A stretch of 64,000 nucleotides of DNA from Bacillota bacterium (lineage in GTDB: Bacteria; Bacillota; Clostridia; Acetivibrionales; Acetivibrionaceae), in NCBI GenBank assembly GCA_023421115.1, contig JAEZUI010000193.1, positions 46,270 through 110,269 of the forward strand, written 5' to 3'. Below, piece by piece: positions 58,201-64,000 of this stretch. The translations under genes and the position numbers were made by a program. Within the stretch, counting starts at the first letter, position 1, and every line of letters begins with the position of its first letter. The notes under the pieces are model-generated. The model made no database searches, had not been told where the DNA came from, and saw only the letters and a program-made list of their open reading frames with translations.

Positions 58201-61200
58201 AAGGAACAGCGACTACATACACTTATGACTTAAAGGGCAATCTTTTAACTGCAGAGGATAAAGTAAACGGGAAAATAGTGAATACTTATACCGAAAATAA
58301 CCTTGTAGAAACAACAACAGATGAAAGAGGTATAAAAACTACTTATGAATATAATTCAAACGGCCAAATAGTAAAGAAAACAGTAGAAGGTTTGGGAAGC
58401 ACAAACTATACATACTACGAAAACGGCTTAATGAAGACCGCAAGCGACTATTTGGGTAATGCTTATATCTATGAGTATGATGACCTTGGAAGGAATACAT
58501 CTGTCAAAGACAGAGAGGGAAATACTACATATTTGTTTTATGACAATTGCGGGAATGTGATAGAAGAGAAAGATGCTCTAGGCAACAAGATAAAATATAC
58601 CTATGACAGTAGAGGAAACCTTCTTTCAGAGACAGACGCGAAAGGAAATACAACAACATTTAAATACAATGGTAATGGAATGTTGATTGAAGTAAAAGAT
58701 TCAAATGGCAAAAATACAAGTTATGAGTATGATGGAGAAGATAGACAGACCAAAATAACTGACTCCGAAGGAAATGTATCAGAAATAAAATACGATGCAG
58801 CAGGTCAGGTAGTCGGGGTAAAAGATGCTAGTGGTAATACCATTAATTATGAATATGACGATAATGGCCTTTTACTGTTAGAAAAATTACCAAACGGAGG
58901 CAAAACGGAGTACACCTATTATAAGAATGGAAATATAAAGACAGCAACTGATGCGGCAGGTAACACAAGTAACTACAAGTATGATGTACTATGGCGTGTA
59001 AGCAGTATAGAAGATGCGAGAGGTAATTCCACAAGATATACCTATGATGTATCTGGCAATATTTTAACCGAAACAGACCGTTTGAATAATACAGTAACTA
59101 ATACCTACGATAAAAACGGATATTTAGTGGCAGTAACTGATGCAAGAGGTAATAAAACAAGCTATGCTTACGATGGCAATGGAAATTTAGCCAGTGTTAC
59201 TGATGCATTAGAAAATTTAACAGAGTACAAATATGACAAGGAAGATAGGCTAGTAGAGATAATCAATGCAAAAGGCGACAGCAAAAAGTTCGTTTATGAT
59301 GTTTTAGGAAGAATGATTGAGGCTGAAGACGAACTTGGAAACAGAATCAAAATGGAGTATGACGAGAATGGTAATGTAACTAAAATAAAAGATGCTTATG
59401 ATGTTACCATTTCAACAACAGAATACGACAACATGAACAACCCAAAAGTCATTATCGACGCACTAGGCAATAAGATTACTAACAATTATGACAGTCTTGG
59501 AAGGCTAGTAGAAGTTGTAGATCAACTGAACCGCAGTACAAGATATAACTACGATGCAATGAATAGGCTTACAAAGGTAGTTGATCCACTGGAGGGAGAG
59601 AGTAGTCAAACTTTTGATAATGAAGGTAACCTTACAAGCTATACCGACCCTAACAAAAATACAACAAGTTTTGTTTATGATGTAGCAGGAAGACTTGTAA
59701 GTGAGACTACAGCCATAGGAAGCAAAAGAACCTATGGTTATGGTGCAATGAACCTTCTTGAAACCTTTACAAACGGCAGAGAGCAAAATACAACTTATAC
59801 CTATGATGCATTAGGGCAATTAAAGACTTTCACAGATCAGGTGGGAACAGTTGAGTATACCTATGATGAAAATGGAAATGTTCTTACAGTAAAAGATGAA
59901 AAGGGCACAATTAGTAGAGAGTATGACGAATTAAACCGAATATCAAAATATACTGATTATAACGGAAATGTAGTAGAGTATAGCTATGATGTTCTAGGTA
60001 ATTTAGTTGCATTGACTTACCCTGGAGGTAAAATAGTAAGGTATGAATATGATGCAGCTAGCAACTTGAAATCGGTAATCGATTGGAACAACAGAAAAAC
60101 AGAATACGAATATGATAAAAACAGCAGACTAATCAAAACGTCAAATACTAACGGAACAATACAGACCTATACATATGATGCAGCAGGACAGGTATTGCAG
60201 CAAAAAGATGTGGATGCGTCAGGGAATATAATAAACCAATACGACTATACCTACAATGAAATTGGAGATGTTACGGTAGAAGAGTCAACTTATGAAGCAC
60301 AGCCGTATCATGTAACAAATTCTGTAATGACCTATGATAGTGGCAACAGGCTTCTTACTTACAACGGCCAGACAGTAAAATATGATGCAGACGGAAACAT
60401 GACTTACGGACCGCTAAACGGCGAAATGGTTGAGTATACCTATGATTGCAGAAACAGGCTGATAAGTGCCGGAACTACAACCTATGAATATGATGCCGAG
60501 AATAACCGTATAGCAGTAGTGGAAGACGGAAAAAGAACAGAATATATAGTCGATCCGAACGCATATTTAAGCAAACTTCTTATCCAAAAGGATGCAGAAG
60601 GCAAAGAAACATACTATATCTATGGTCTAGGCTTAATAGGCCATGAGAATGAAGATGGCTACAAGACCTACCATTTTGACAGAAGAGGCAGTACAACTGC
60701 AATTACCGATCAAAATAGTGTAATCACAGATAGGTTTGATTATGGTCCTTATGGAGAATTGGTAAATCATGTAGGAGATACCGAGACACCTTTCCTCTAC
60801 AACGGTAGGGATGGTGTAATGACTGATAATAATGGTCTATACTGCATGCGTGCAAGGTATTACAATCCTGAGATAAAGAGATTCATCAATCAGGATATAT
60901 TATCAGGAAACATAAATGACGGCAGAACTTTAAACCGTTATGCCTATGTAAATGGCAACCCTATAAGTTTGACAGACCCATTCGGATTGAGTCCTTCTAT
61001 AGGTGGAATGGGAATAGTACATGGATTGCTAGATCTAATAAGTTTTATAGATCCAACAGGATTAGCAGATTTAGCGAATGCAGGGTTATATTATCTTGAA
61101 GGTGACACTTTTAATGCAAAACTGAGTCTTGCATGTGCGTTGATACCAGCATTTTTGGATGCAGGAGCAAAAGGATTAAAATGGGCAACAACGGCATTTA

Positions 61201-62315
61201 GGGCAACAAAGGCAGGTCAGAAATTAGTAAATTCAACATCAAAGGTCTTTAAGCATAGTATAAGAGTTGCAAGTACAATAAAGGGTGCGGTTTGCAAGAC
61301 AGCCAGCACAAAATATGGCAAGATAATTAAGAGCAAAATGGCTTGGGATACAGTAATAGGTGGAGGTGTAAGTGCAGTAAGCCAGCAGATAGTAAACGGA
61401 GAAATTGACTGGCTGAAGGTAGGAAAGGATGCGGTAATAAGTGCAGTTGCAGGAAAGATAACCCGTAAATTAACTGGTTCATCTGACTTTATTGACGGCT
61501 TCTGCTTTACAGCCGACACGCTAGTTGCAACTAAGGTTGGTAGTAAGCAGATAAAGGATATAGAGATTGGTGACGAGGTATATTCAGCAAATCCTGAGAC
61601 TGGCGAAAAGGGATTGAAGAAGGTTGCTAAGGTATATGTGAATGAAACTGATACATTAATTCATGTATATGCTGGAGATGAAGAAATACGTACAACACCA
61701 ACACATCCATTCTGGGTTGAGGGTAAAGGCTGGATTGATGCAGGATATCTTGTTGCTGGTGACAAGCTGAGGTTATACAATGGTGAGTTGCTTGAGGTTG
61801 AGATGGTTGAGGTTGAGAACCTTGATGAGGTTGTTAAGGTTTACAACTTCGAGGTTGAGGATTGGCATACATATTTTGTAAGTGGTTCTGAAGTTTTAGT
61901 GCATAATACGTGTAGAGATGCGGGAGTTGGTAATGAGGGAGCAAATAACGCTAAGGTTTATAGGGGTATGACAGAAAATAATGGTACTCCTAAAGTAGGA
62001 GAGTCTGCTAGAACATTAGGAGCAAGACATAATATAGATATTCCTATTGGCAAAAATGGTATGGTTCATCCCAATACAGGAGGTATGTCTGTTTCACCAA
62101 GTCCAAATGATTTGCCAACACATCGTAAACCAGCAGCATATGGAGGAACAGGTAAAGATCCTGTATGGTCAATAAATATCAATAATTTAGGTTCTGATTT
62201 AAAATATGTTCCTGATAGTCCAGGGCATGGAACTATTCAACCAACTAGAACTATGACGTTTGAAGATTATCAAAAAGCTTTAGCAGAAACAGTATTAAGA
62301 TGGGGGCTGGATTAA
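49281..62315 (+). CDS. Giant secreted adhesin-Rhs-Hint polymorphic toxin (4344 aa) with Tse2-like C-terminus
   Basis: Order by residue: signal peptide 1-27; LamG-like 82-305; Thr/Pro linkers; F5/8 discoidin 340-480; DUF5057-like segment 540-775; Fn3-like; two BIG2 domains 907-1060; alternating Fn3/Ig-like modules to about 1940; PKD (FWDFGDGS) 1950-2036; carboxypeptidase-regulatory-like 2040-2120; Gly/Ser hinge about 2190-2205; Rhs shell with dozens of YD repeats 2600-3830 and core ending YYNPEIKRFINQD; Hint autoprotease 4073-4210 (starts CFTADTLV, TPTHPFW block, ends VLVHN); toxin 4211-4344. The toxin shares YRG, KNGMVHPNTGGMSVS and HGTIQP with the Pseudomonas effector Tse2. GTG start 8 nt after GGGGG. 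Confidence 0.88.
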   Translation: MRLKYRILVAYVLVFLLLLSQPLPSFATDKNTAGKQTVEEVTTSSSVEYTSPTPSPTDEEVGETTRNTISVTATQTDSLGQELIAHYEFEGNATDISGNGHDGTVYGSQWVDGIKGKAVSIGNNTTDRISIPYAVIDGATDFSFSTVAQIETVNTQQITNDPFNSLISGARNGQDNALAIYFAEKKYTDGSFGPYQLGVSIDGTLYKFQSLGSSLCDGKYHHIVILREDSMLKLFIDGKQIGSSVQAVKTVIDIDDGGFIIGQEQDSVGGSFEKEQSWGGKIDQLLVYRRALNDEEVLRLYNDYFDISPTPEATVSVTLTASSTPEATVAPTVSTTTPVIKNLAVNKSSKASSRYYTSSDYEAPSGNDGKKSTLWASNSGDLSPWWQVDLGTTCRILSLEMLARQDADQPESRNYFEVIASNDSTFNQYDILASAGEIGCPAYGKWSQQIDNENVYRFVRVRRTNNAGHLTFAEFEVWGYEVAVDQTVPATTTFNISAIPVAGANYIQLKWDSLGKGYTYTVYAKGQDEKDFQSIPTETNVNVLNIYPNKGDNLKTWMETDKFGKDLITVEKVNIVDFNNNPVSYMKDSNGNWKYNVIYFGAYDSNNNYDISSAAKELVEEYIKNGYGVLFGHDTMLGLLNHPNFNSLSSYVNMSLTSSVSYGNTTINVSKEGLLTNYPWQVGGNGTLLRVPNSHSSGQFAMGDIWMKYTSNSYSGSGEVSSLNNKTGTTNFYLTTWNNCAMIQTGHSNGSATDDEKKLLANTLFYLAQLTKNNSSNDHKSQDFAVPDSVSISSASNDSKSLTATYSQPKDNGTMYEYYVKASKDTEAGEITSNTISAVNASGIAGYSYVIDNKQDTEPENKVNTTNLSVSAPLSALDLTQPIYIHIKAIDYAGNCSKTIHYKYEYKDKISLDQDAITMKAGVVKQLNAEVISYSYTNADVKWISSDETIAKVDSKGNVTAVGIGKAKITAQINGTDALACCDVNIKNISLDKTSINIQQGESLQLTATGSEKVIWNSSNEKVAEIDANGKVTAKSAGKAVITAQIDGTDISATCEVTVPDLIKPSVPLNIVVSAMTAKTATISWDASSDNVGVAGYEILRDGVVLGQTDKISYTDTGLTSGIKYSYTVLAYDAAGNKSEISSPLVVVPLEPKITGVSPTNGTTIGGTGSTDLTVYFDNNKNMEGSRAEVEYSTDGTSWTKFSQVANGPHNNGTSNYFKCSCDLTNITSGNYKVKFTVYDASDVKGIFEVNYEVDRTAPEAPQNVNIEASEGRIDLTWLVSKEADVNTYRVDRADSEEGPFKLLSTINSKENTSYSDFAVVDGQTYYYRVIAIDKFSQESQPSSIVKGVPLKDKTSPVVLGIEPIDGATLGTIANITVRAQDNICLSSLKLQYSTDGTKWTDIETIKIADNAQFIKTVDNAKFIWNTGSINGKVKIRAIAEDSSGNLSDGSPIRSYEIDKKGPEKVTDLIASSIETTLLTLKWNDVSDNDLLYFEVERKDTPEGQFNSIGTTNKYLGMNVSGLKPDTDYWFRVVAYDRYGNRGEVSDMLEVTTKSDVRAPIISSLQPRPGSYSKTIVVSATATDDVGVKSIAIETSSDKKVWTEVAKDVPSNAQTTITFNYTINVADKAEGPIYVRAVATDVAGNVSDTSEDAPLIGHKIDHTAPAMPADFSISATTGYITLNWSKDTESDVKYYKVYRADSENGTYTDISGAHEYISYNDRNIEHGKMYFYKVSAVDEAGNESGYTDVKSGQLAVDNEKPKVLSFAPSASTTLPANPRISALASDNYKLSKINVEYKSENSSEWILLGSKDLNVYSDAVAFTWNTEKLTDGKYYIKAVAIDHAGNVSEALATSYSLNLTPPEEPVLSAKSGGWSIDLSWTSGEEEDLAGFRVYRSEDQENYKLLIETTSTTYEDNPIMPGKSYYYKIQSVDKYGNTSMSNEITASAIDQDPILPTAEAGIDMLATVGMETAFDGTGSKDNDRISEYFWDFGDGSTSRIGQPCHTYNKAGSYTVTLTVTDPAGNTATDTLTVTVYEPQQVGTLEVKVVDSQTGATIPGAYVYVDLPTDETKLFNANGNGIATVVALTGNYNVSAYKEGYLPKEVNVELEQYKKTQVTIRIEKGELVVGEMNVRRMELEEIVEAGIDISAPENQFVYNFAVTLNFNEQPLPVQYITANGHGTVYSGSTFNFGGSGGSSGGSGGSNGGATTSCKVIPKVIPHVDHPDVPPTVACLVIPNSVSWLKEFFEVGLVVTNMADSQFVIQNASVKLKEVKGLSLAPTAKEQTYTIELGDIEGKQSKEAKWIVRGDEKGEYDLEADFKGTLMPFSAPVNANFKTTESFRVWGGDALHIYVMAEDSYYVGENHYTHFMLVNESDIPIYNIKTSFGGYSEPTPKSETIVIYPDGSKRHMYSDGTETAEYSNGDKEVVSSDGSKQITSKEGDTTEISVNGVKRITKKDGSKEVVPPLTDKTEVDETGGKTFYYEDESQQYIKGAVSEGDYGISMVISSGSEDNQQSKLPVIRPGDSLGIKCLLPGESIMGTYVGVPTVEVPAEGEEHNPDEDYFVLKSAFLTTMPGSNTEIPVDISTIPSHMYKSKVVIVDDSSLRADPVDTNTGAHLIEYEALGVNGVTPLTFDLEYNSRFLYEINRLKDEIKGNDFDTLRQLGTSTMGNGWSNNYETWLTENKDESITVYWSPYNFSTFYKGNENVRIVKGTTDKYGNIYVTEGEVKEEALFYSKSHGMKDYVLKRDTEGNYELECGNGNKYIFDSAGKLVKLEDRNGQYITLTRSEGSMVICEPISKQTLTVIYNEKGLVERVEDKTGRNTSFQYDENNNLIAITDPNNKTASYTYDSNGYVLSGKDGDDITYFTNTYDEKGRVITQDDGVDGNKITTFSYDETSEFWRTITTIKDRNGNTSKLVHNRTGLLVRLEDELGKITTYTYDEDGNRTSISDPKTYTTKYFYEDAKRNLTSIEDAEGTATTYTYDLKGNLLTAEDKVNGKIVNTYTENNLVETTTDERGIKTTYEYNSNGQIVKKTVEGLGSTNYTYYENGLMKTASDYLGNAYIYEYDDLGRNTSVKDREGNTTYLFYDNCGNVIEEKDALGNKIKYTYDSRGNLLSETDAKGNTTTFKYNGNGMLIEVKDSNGKNTSYEYDGEDRQTKITDSEGNVSEIKYDAAGQVVGVKDASGNTINYEYDDNGLLLLEKLPNGGKTEYTYYKNGNIKTATDAAGNTSNYKYDVLWRVSSIEDARGNSTRYTYDVSGNILTETDRLNNTVTNTYDKNGYLVAVTDARGNKTSYAYDGNGNLASVTDALENLTEYKYDKEDRLVEIINAKGDSKKFVYDVLGRMIEAEDELGNRIKMEYDENGNVTKIKDAYDVTISTTEYDNMNNPKVIIDALGNKITNNYDSLGRLVEVVDQLNRSTRYNYDAMNRLTKVVDPLEGESSQTFDNEGNLTSYTDPNKNTTSFVYDVAGRLVSETTAIGSKRTYGYGAMNLLETFTNGREQNTTYTYDALGQLKTFTDQVGTVEYTYDENGNVLTVKDEKGTISREYDELNRISKYTDYNGNVVEYSYDVLGNLVALTYPGGKIVRYEYDAASNLKSVIDWNNRKTEYEYDKNSRLIKTSNTNGTIQTYTYDAAGQVLQQKDVDASGNIINQYDYTYNEIGDVTVEESTYEAQPYHVTNSVMTYDSGNRLLTYNGQTVKYDADGNMTYGPLNGEMVEYTYDCRNRLISAGTTTYEYDAENNRIAVVEDGKRTEYIVDPNAYLSKLLIQKDAEGKETYYIYGLGLIGHENEDGYKTYHFDRRGSTTAITDQNSVITDRFDYGPYGELVNHVGDTETPFLYNGRDGVMTDNNGLYCMRARYYNPEIKRFINQDILSGNINDGRTLNRYAYVNGNPISLTDPFGLSPSIGGMGIVHGLLDLISFIDPTGLADLANAGLYYLEGDTFNAKLSLACALIPAFLDAGAKGLKWATTAFRATKAGQKLVNSTSKVFKHSIRVASTIKGAVCKTASTKYGKIIKSKMAWDTVIGGGVSAVSQQIVNGEIDWLKVGKDAVISAVAGKITRKLTGSSDFIDGFCFTADTLVATKVGSKQIKDIEIGDEVYSANPETGEKGLKKVAKVYVNETDTLIHVYAGDEEIRTTPTHPFWVEGKGWIDAGYLVAGDKLRLYNGELLEVEMVEVENLDEVVKVYNFEVEDWHTYFVSGSEVLVHNTCRDAGVGNEGANNAKVYRGMTENNGTPKVGESARTLGARHNIDIPIGKNGMVHPNTGGMSVSPSPNDLPTHRKPAAYGGTGKDPVWSININNLGSDLKYVPDSPGHGTIQPTRTMTFEDYQKALAETVLRWGLD

Positions 62316-62317
62316 GG

Positions 62318-62554
62318 ATGATAGATGAGGATTTTAGACAATCTTTATTAAGTAAAATGAGTATAAATCAAGGTGATATATTACTATTACGCGAGTTATT
62401 AATAGAATATAAAGAGGCGGGAATGGATAAAAATAGTATGATGAATAACCTGATAGAGTTACGTTCTAGTTGTAATTCCGATATGGAGGATATTTTTCTT
62501 GATTTGATGGATTTTGTTACAGGATTTTGTAGTCCAAGCTTGAAAATATTCTGA
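62318..62554 (+). CDS. Probable immunity protein for the Tse2-like toxin
   Basis: A 78-residue acidic, all-helical protein (LLLRELLIEYKEAGMDKNSM, then DIFLDLMDFVTGF) starting 2 bp after the toxin stop. I chose ATG 62318, about 11 nt after GGGGG, rather than 62300 inside the toxin gene. Its size matches the 77-residue Tse2 immunity protein Tsi2, but I see no clear sequence similarity; the role is inferred from position. Confidence 0.65.
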   Translation: MIDEDFRQSLLSKMSINQGDILLLRELLIEYKEAGMDKNSMMNNLIELRSSCNSDMEDIFLDLMDFVTGFCSPSLKIF

Positions 62555-62564
62555 TATTTGGTAA

Positions 62565-62755
62565 TTTATACTTGCGTACAATTTTACACCGAGTTATGAC
62601 AAAAACACAAAATACAAATGTCATGAATCAGATGTTTTGGTGCATTTTCGAATGGAGTTTGAAGGTTGGAATAAAGATTTTCCGAAATCTGGCAAGCTAG
62701 CTCCTAATGGGCCAAAGCTGATGCTAGTACATGGTGCAATCACAAAAGTGGAACG
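62565..62755 (+). pseudogene. Broken coding fragment, probably remnant of a displaced toxin or immunity module
   Basis: A frame open from 62565 without a start codon or ribosome site reads as a plausible protein interior (YDKNTKYKCHESDVLVHF, then GWNKDFPKSGKLAPNGPKL). It runs into the structured element at 62756 and stops within it at 62778-62780. Composition is protein-like rather than random. I do not recognise the family. Confidence 0.45.
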
Positions 62756-62963
62756 GTGCGACACGAGGTCGCACAGATAAATGTTTAGCTACAGCAAGTT
62801 GTATAAACCTGTTATTCCGTTAACAGTAATATGACAACTGTGCGTGGGTGGTAACATCTGTGTTCTAAGCTGTTGTGACAATGCAACCCTTTCTCGAAAG
62901 AGAACAACTGGAATCCGTGAGGAATCTGAAATTCTGCTAGCACTAAGGTGGTTAGGGAGCTAG
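62756..62963 (+). mobile_element. Probable 5' fragment of a group II intron
   Basis: Starts with GTGCG, the group II 5' consensus, in a perfect 7-bp hairpin GTGCGAC/GTCGCAC. It continues as GC-richer non-coding structured sequence (CTTTCTCGAAAGAG hairpin at about 62891-62904, AATCCGTGAGGAATC) unlike its AT-rich flanks, as expected of intron domain I. No reverse transcriptase and no domain V follow, so it is truncated. The right border is placed where a coding frame resumes. Confidence 0.5.
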
Positions 62964-63239
62964 GTTGTGGATGGTATGGTTAAATTAAGTAAAACGGTAG
63001 AACAGCTTAGTAATGGAACTGTAGGAAATCCAAAAAATCCAACATTTGGTCAACCTATTGACTTAAATAAATATGATATTGACTATTGGATTGAAAGTGA
63101 TGTGCTACATGAAATGTATGGAAGCAGTTTAAAGGCTAATCCAAAATTCAGAGAAATTCTCGCAAACACTCCTGGTTTTGAAGCACAAAAACCAAACAAA
63201 GCTGGCTTTACTATTAAATTTAAACCGAGTAGCAAATAA
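62964..63239 (+). CDS. Orphan toxin C-terminal module (headless)
   Basis: About 90 residues, open from the intron fragment with only a GTG (62967) and no ribosome site. The text (GNPKNPTFGQPIDLNKYDID, then HEMYGSSLKANPKFREILAN) resembles the tip of a polymorphic toxin that has lost its Rhs/Hint carrier. A well-formed gene follows 14 bp later, the usual toxin-immunity order. Family not recognised; it may be a silent cassette that can recombine onto the Rhs gene. Confidence 0.5.
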   Translation, partial: VVDGMVKLSKTVEQLSNGTVGNPKNPTFGQPIDLNKYDIDYWIESDVLHEMYGSSLKANPKFREILANTPGFEAQKPNKAGFTIKFKPSSK

Positions 63240-63253
63240 AGGAGAGAAATCTT

Positions 63254-63688
63254 ATGGGAAGTAATTTAACTTATGGAACAACATTTAGAGTTTTTATTAG
63301 GTTTACTAAATCTCTTAAAGAATTAGCTGAAATTATAAGGCAAGGTCTTCAAATTGGTGAAATGAGATTTGAAAATTTAGAAGAGGAACCTTATAACGAT
63401 GTTACATACTTTGAAACTTTGGGATTTGAAGCAGAGATACTTGAATTAGAAAGTACAAATAATTTACCAGACTTTCATTTTGTATTTCAAGCCAGTACAA
63501 TGGATTCTTTCAAAGAGATTTCAGAAAAGAGAATGCATGATTTATCATTATGGATGGCGAGATTTATTGCTCTTAAGTACAAAGTTACAACATTTGTAAA
63601 AAATCAAGGTGATATAACTGGAGAAATGTTCTTTTATGATAAAAACTTTTTTGATGTAAAATCTGAAACATTAGGTTTAGATAGCTAA
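63254..63688 (+). CDS. Probable immunity protein for the orphan module
   Basis: A 144-residue soluble protein with AAAGGAGAG 8 nt before ATG. Predicted alternating strands and helices (TTFRVFIRFTKSLKELAEII; FHFVFQASTMDSFKEISEK), no signal peptide. Not recognised; immunity is inferred from position after the orphan toxin module and from its good translation signals, which suggest it is still expressed. Confidence 0.6.
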   Translation: MGSNLTYGTTFRVFIRFTKSLKELAEIIRQGLQIGEMRFENLEEEPYNDVTYFETLGFEAEILELESTNNLPDFHFVFQASTMDSFKEISEKRMHDLSLWMARFIALKYKVTTFVKNQGDITGEMFFYDKNFFDVKSETLGLDS

Positions 63689-63711
63689 TTCATTAATTCA
63701 TTAATTCATTA
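63687..63711 (+). repeat. Short tandem repeat
   Basis: Three tandem copies of the 8-mer ATTCATTA, overlapping the end of the immunity gene. Confidence 0.8.
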
Positions 63712-63770
63712 GAACAACTTTACAGTGGTTAGCGAAAACTGTATCGTGAAACATTAAGTACTAATAGCTA

Positions 63771-63796
63771 AACCGGGAGCAATCCCGGTTTTTTTA
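63771..63796 (+). terminator. Terminator of the toxin/immunity cluster
   Basis: AACCGGGA and TCCCGGTT form an 8-bp stem with GCAA loop, then TTTTT. No gene is visible from here to the end of the window. Confidence 0.9.
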
Positions 63797-64000
63797 TGTT
63801 CATAATACCGTAGTGTAGTTATCAAGTAATTCTGTTATGCTTTCTGTTCATAACTTAAGACAGCTTGTAAGTGCGTAAACGGTAAACCATGCGTACCTCG
63901 CAAAGAATTAAGGATTATGAGATAATTCTTCTATAATAGTTTTGCTATTTACTTTAAAAACTTGTAATAGTTTTTCAAGTAAACTCTAAAAACTTTAAAG

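Noticed and set aside
57500..60800. Tandem YD repeats considered as a DNA repeat array
   Set aside because: The repetition is at protein level with diverged codons, as normal for an Rhs shell; it is not a satellite or CRISPR.

Overview
The window is low-GC, anaerobic, spore-forming Firmicute DNA, most like the cellulosome-producing Clostridia (Acetivibrio / Ruminiclostridium / Pseudobacteroides group). The supporting signs are type I dockerin modules, an arabinan/xylan-type glycoside hydrolase carrying a dockerin, an S-layer (SLH) protein, Rnf and Nfn energy-conservation complexes, the spore germination pair SleB-YpeB, the sporulation protein YtvI, and many TTG starts behind strong Shine-Dalgarno sites. 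The genus is inferred; there is no rRNA in the window.

Layout. 1-1040: 3' end of a truncated gene with a RelE-like C-terminus, followed by a likely immunity gene. 1248-8353 (minus): a seven-gene MoxR/DUF58/BatA/BatB/BatC/BatD operon. 9063-10172 (minus): MurG/MGDG-type glycosyltransferase. 10509-13904: sleB-ypeB and a CPBP protease. 13920-15946 (minus): DnaD- and DnaC/DnaI-like replication proteins. 16229: tRNA-Arg(ACG). 16874-18388 (minus): membrane glycosyltransferase. 18606-20222: motAB behind a sigma-D type promoter. 20443-22409: yqhQ and prmC. 22387-23460 (minus): ytvI. 24057-28993: complete rnfCDGEAB operon. 29351-31758: a small protein, shikimate kinase and a cytoplasmic GH43. 31840-35143 (minus): M29 aminopeptidase, PepF and a MazG-like protein. 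35374-38517 (minus): nine-Fn3/three-SLH surface protein. 38661-40890 (minus): nfnAB. 41902-43242: gdhA behind a 1 kb leader region. 43399-44270: tRNA-Arg(CCT), tadA and tRNA-Ser(CGA). 44531-45844: MATE transporter. 46004-47710: secreted GH43-CBM42-dockerin enzyme. 48364-62554: a small YD-repeat/dockerin protein, then a 4344-residue secreted adhesin-Rhs-Hint-toxin protein and its likely immunity gene. 62565-63688: debris of further toxin/immunity cassettes, cut by what looks like a group II intron fragment.

The first two thirds are mostly housekeeping, sporulation, motility and energy metabolism. Rnf and Nfn would together balance ferredoxin, NADH and NADPH, and gdhA is a possible NADPH user. 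TadA and its classical substrate tRNA-Arg(ACG) are both present. The right-hand 16 kb is accessory: a polymorphic-toxin locus next to cellulosomal genes. The toxin domain of the giant protein resembles Tse2, a type VI secretion effector of Pseudomonas, in recognisable motifs.

The intergenic DNA carries two families of mobile-looking repeats. One is a structured element of about 204-254 bp in two copies. The other is a roughly 100 bp element with terminal inverted repeats in six copies. A roughly 50 bp module is nested in one member of each family. Two further unexplained items are a complete minus-strand micro-gene at 47868-48029 and a riboswitch-like three-way-junction leader upstream of gdhA.
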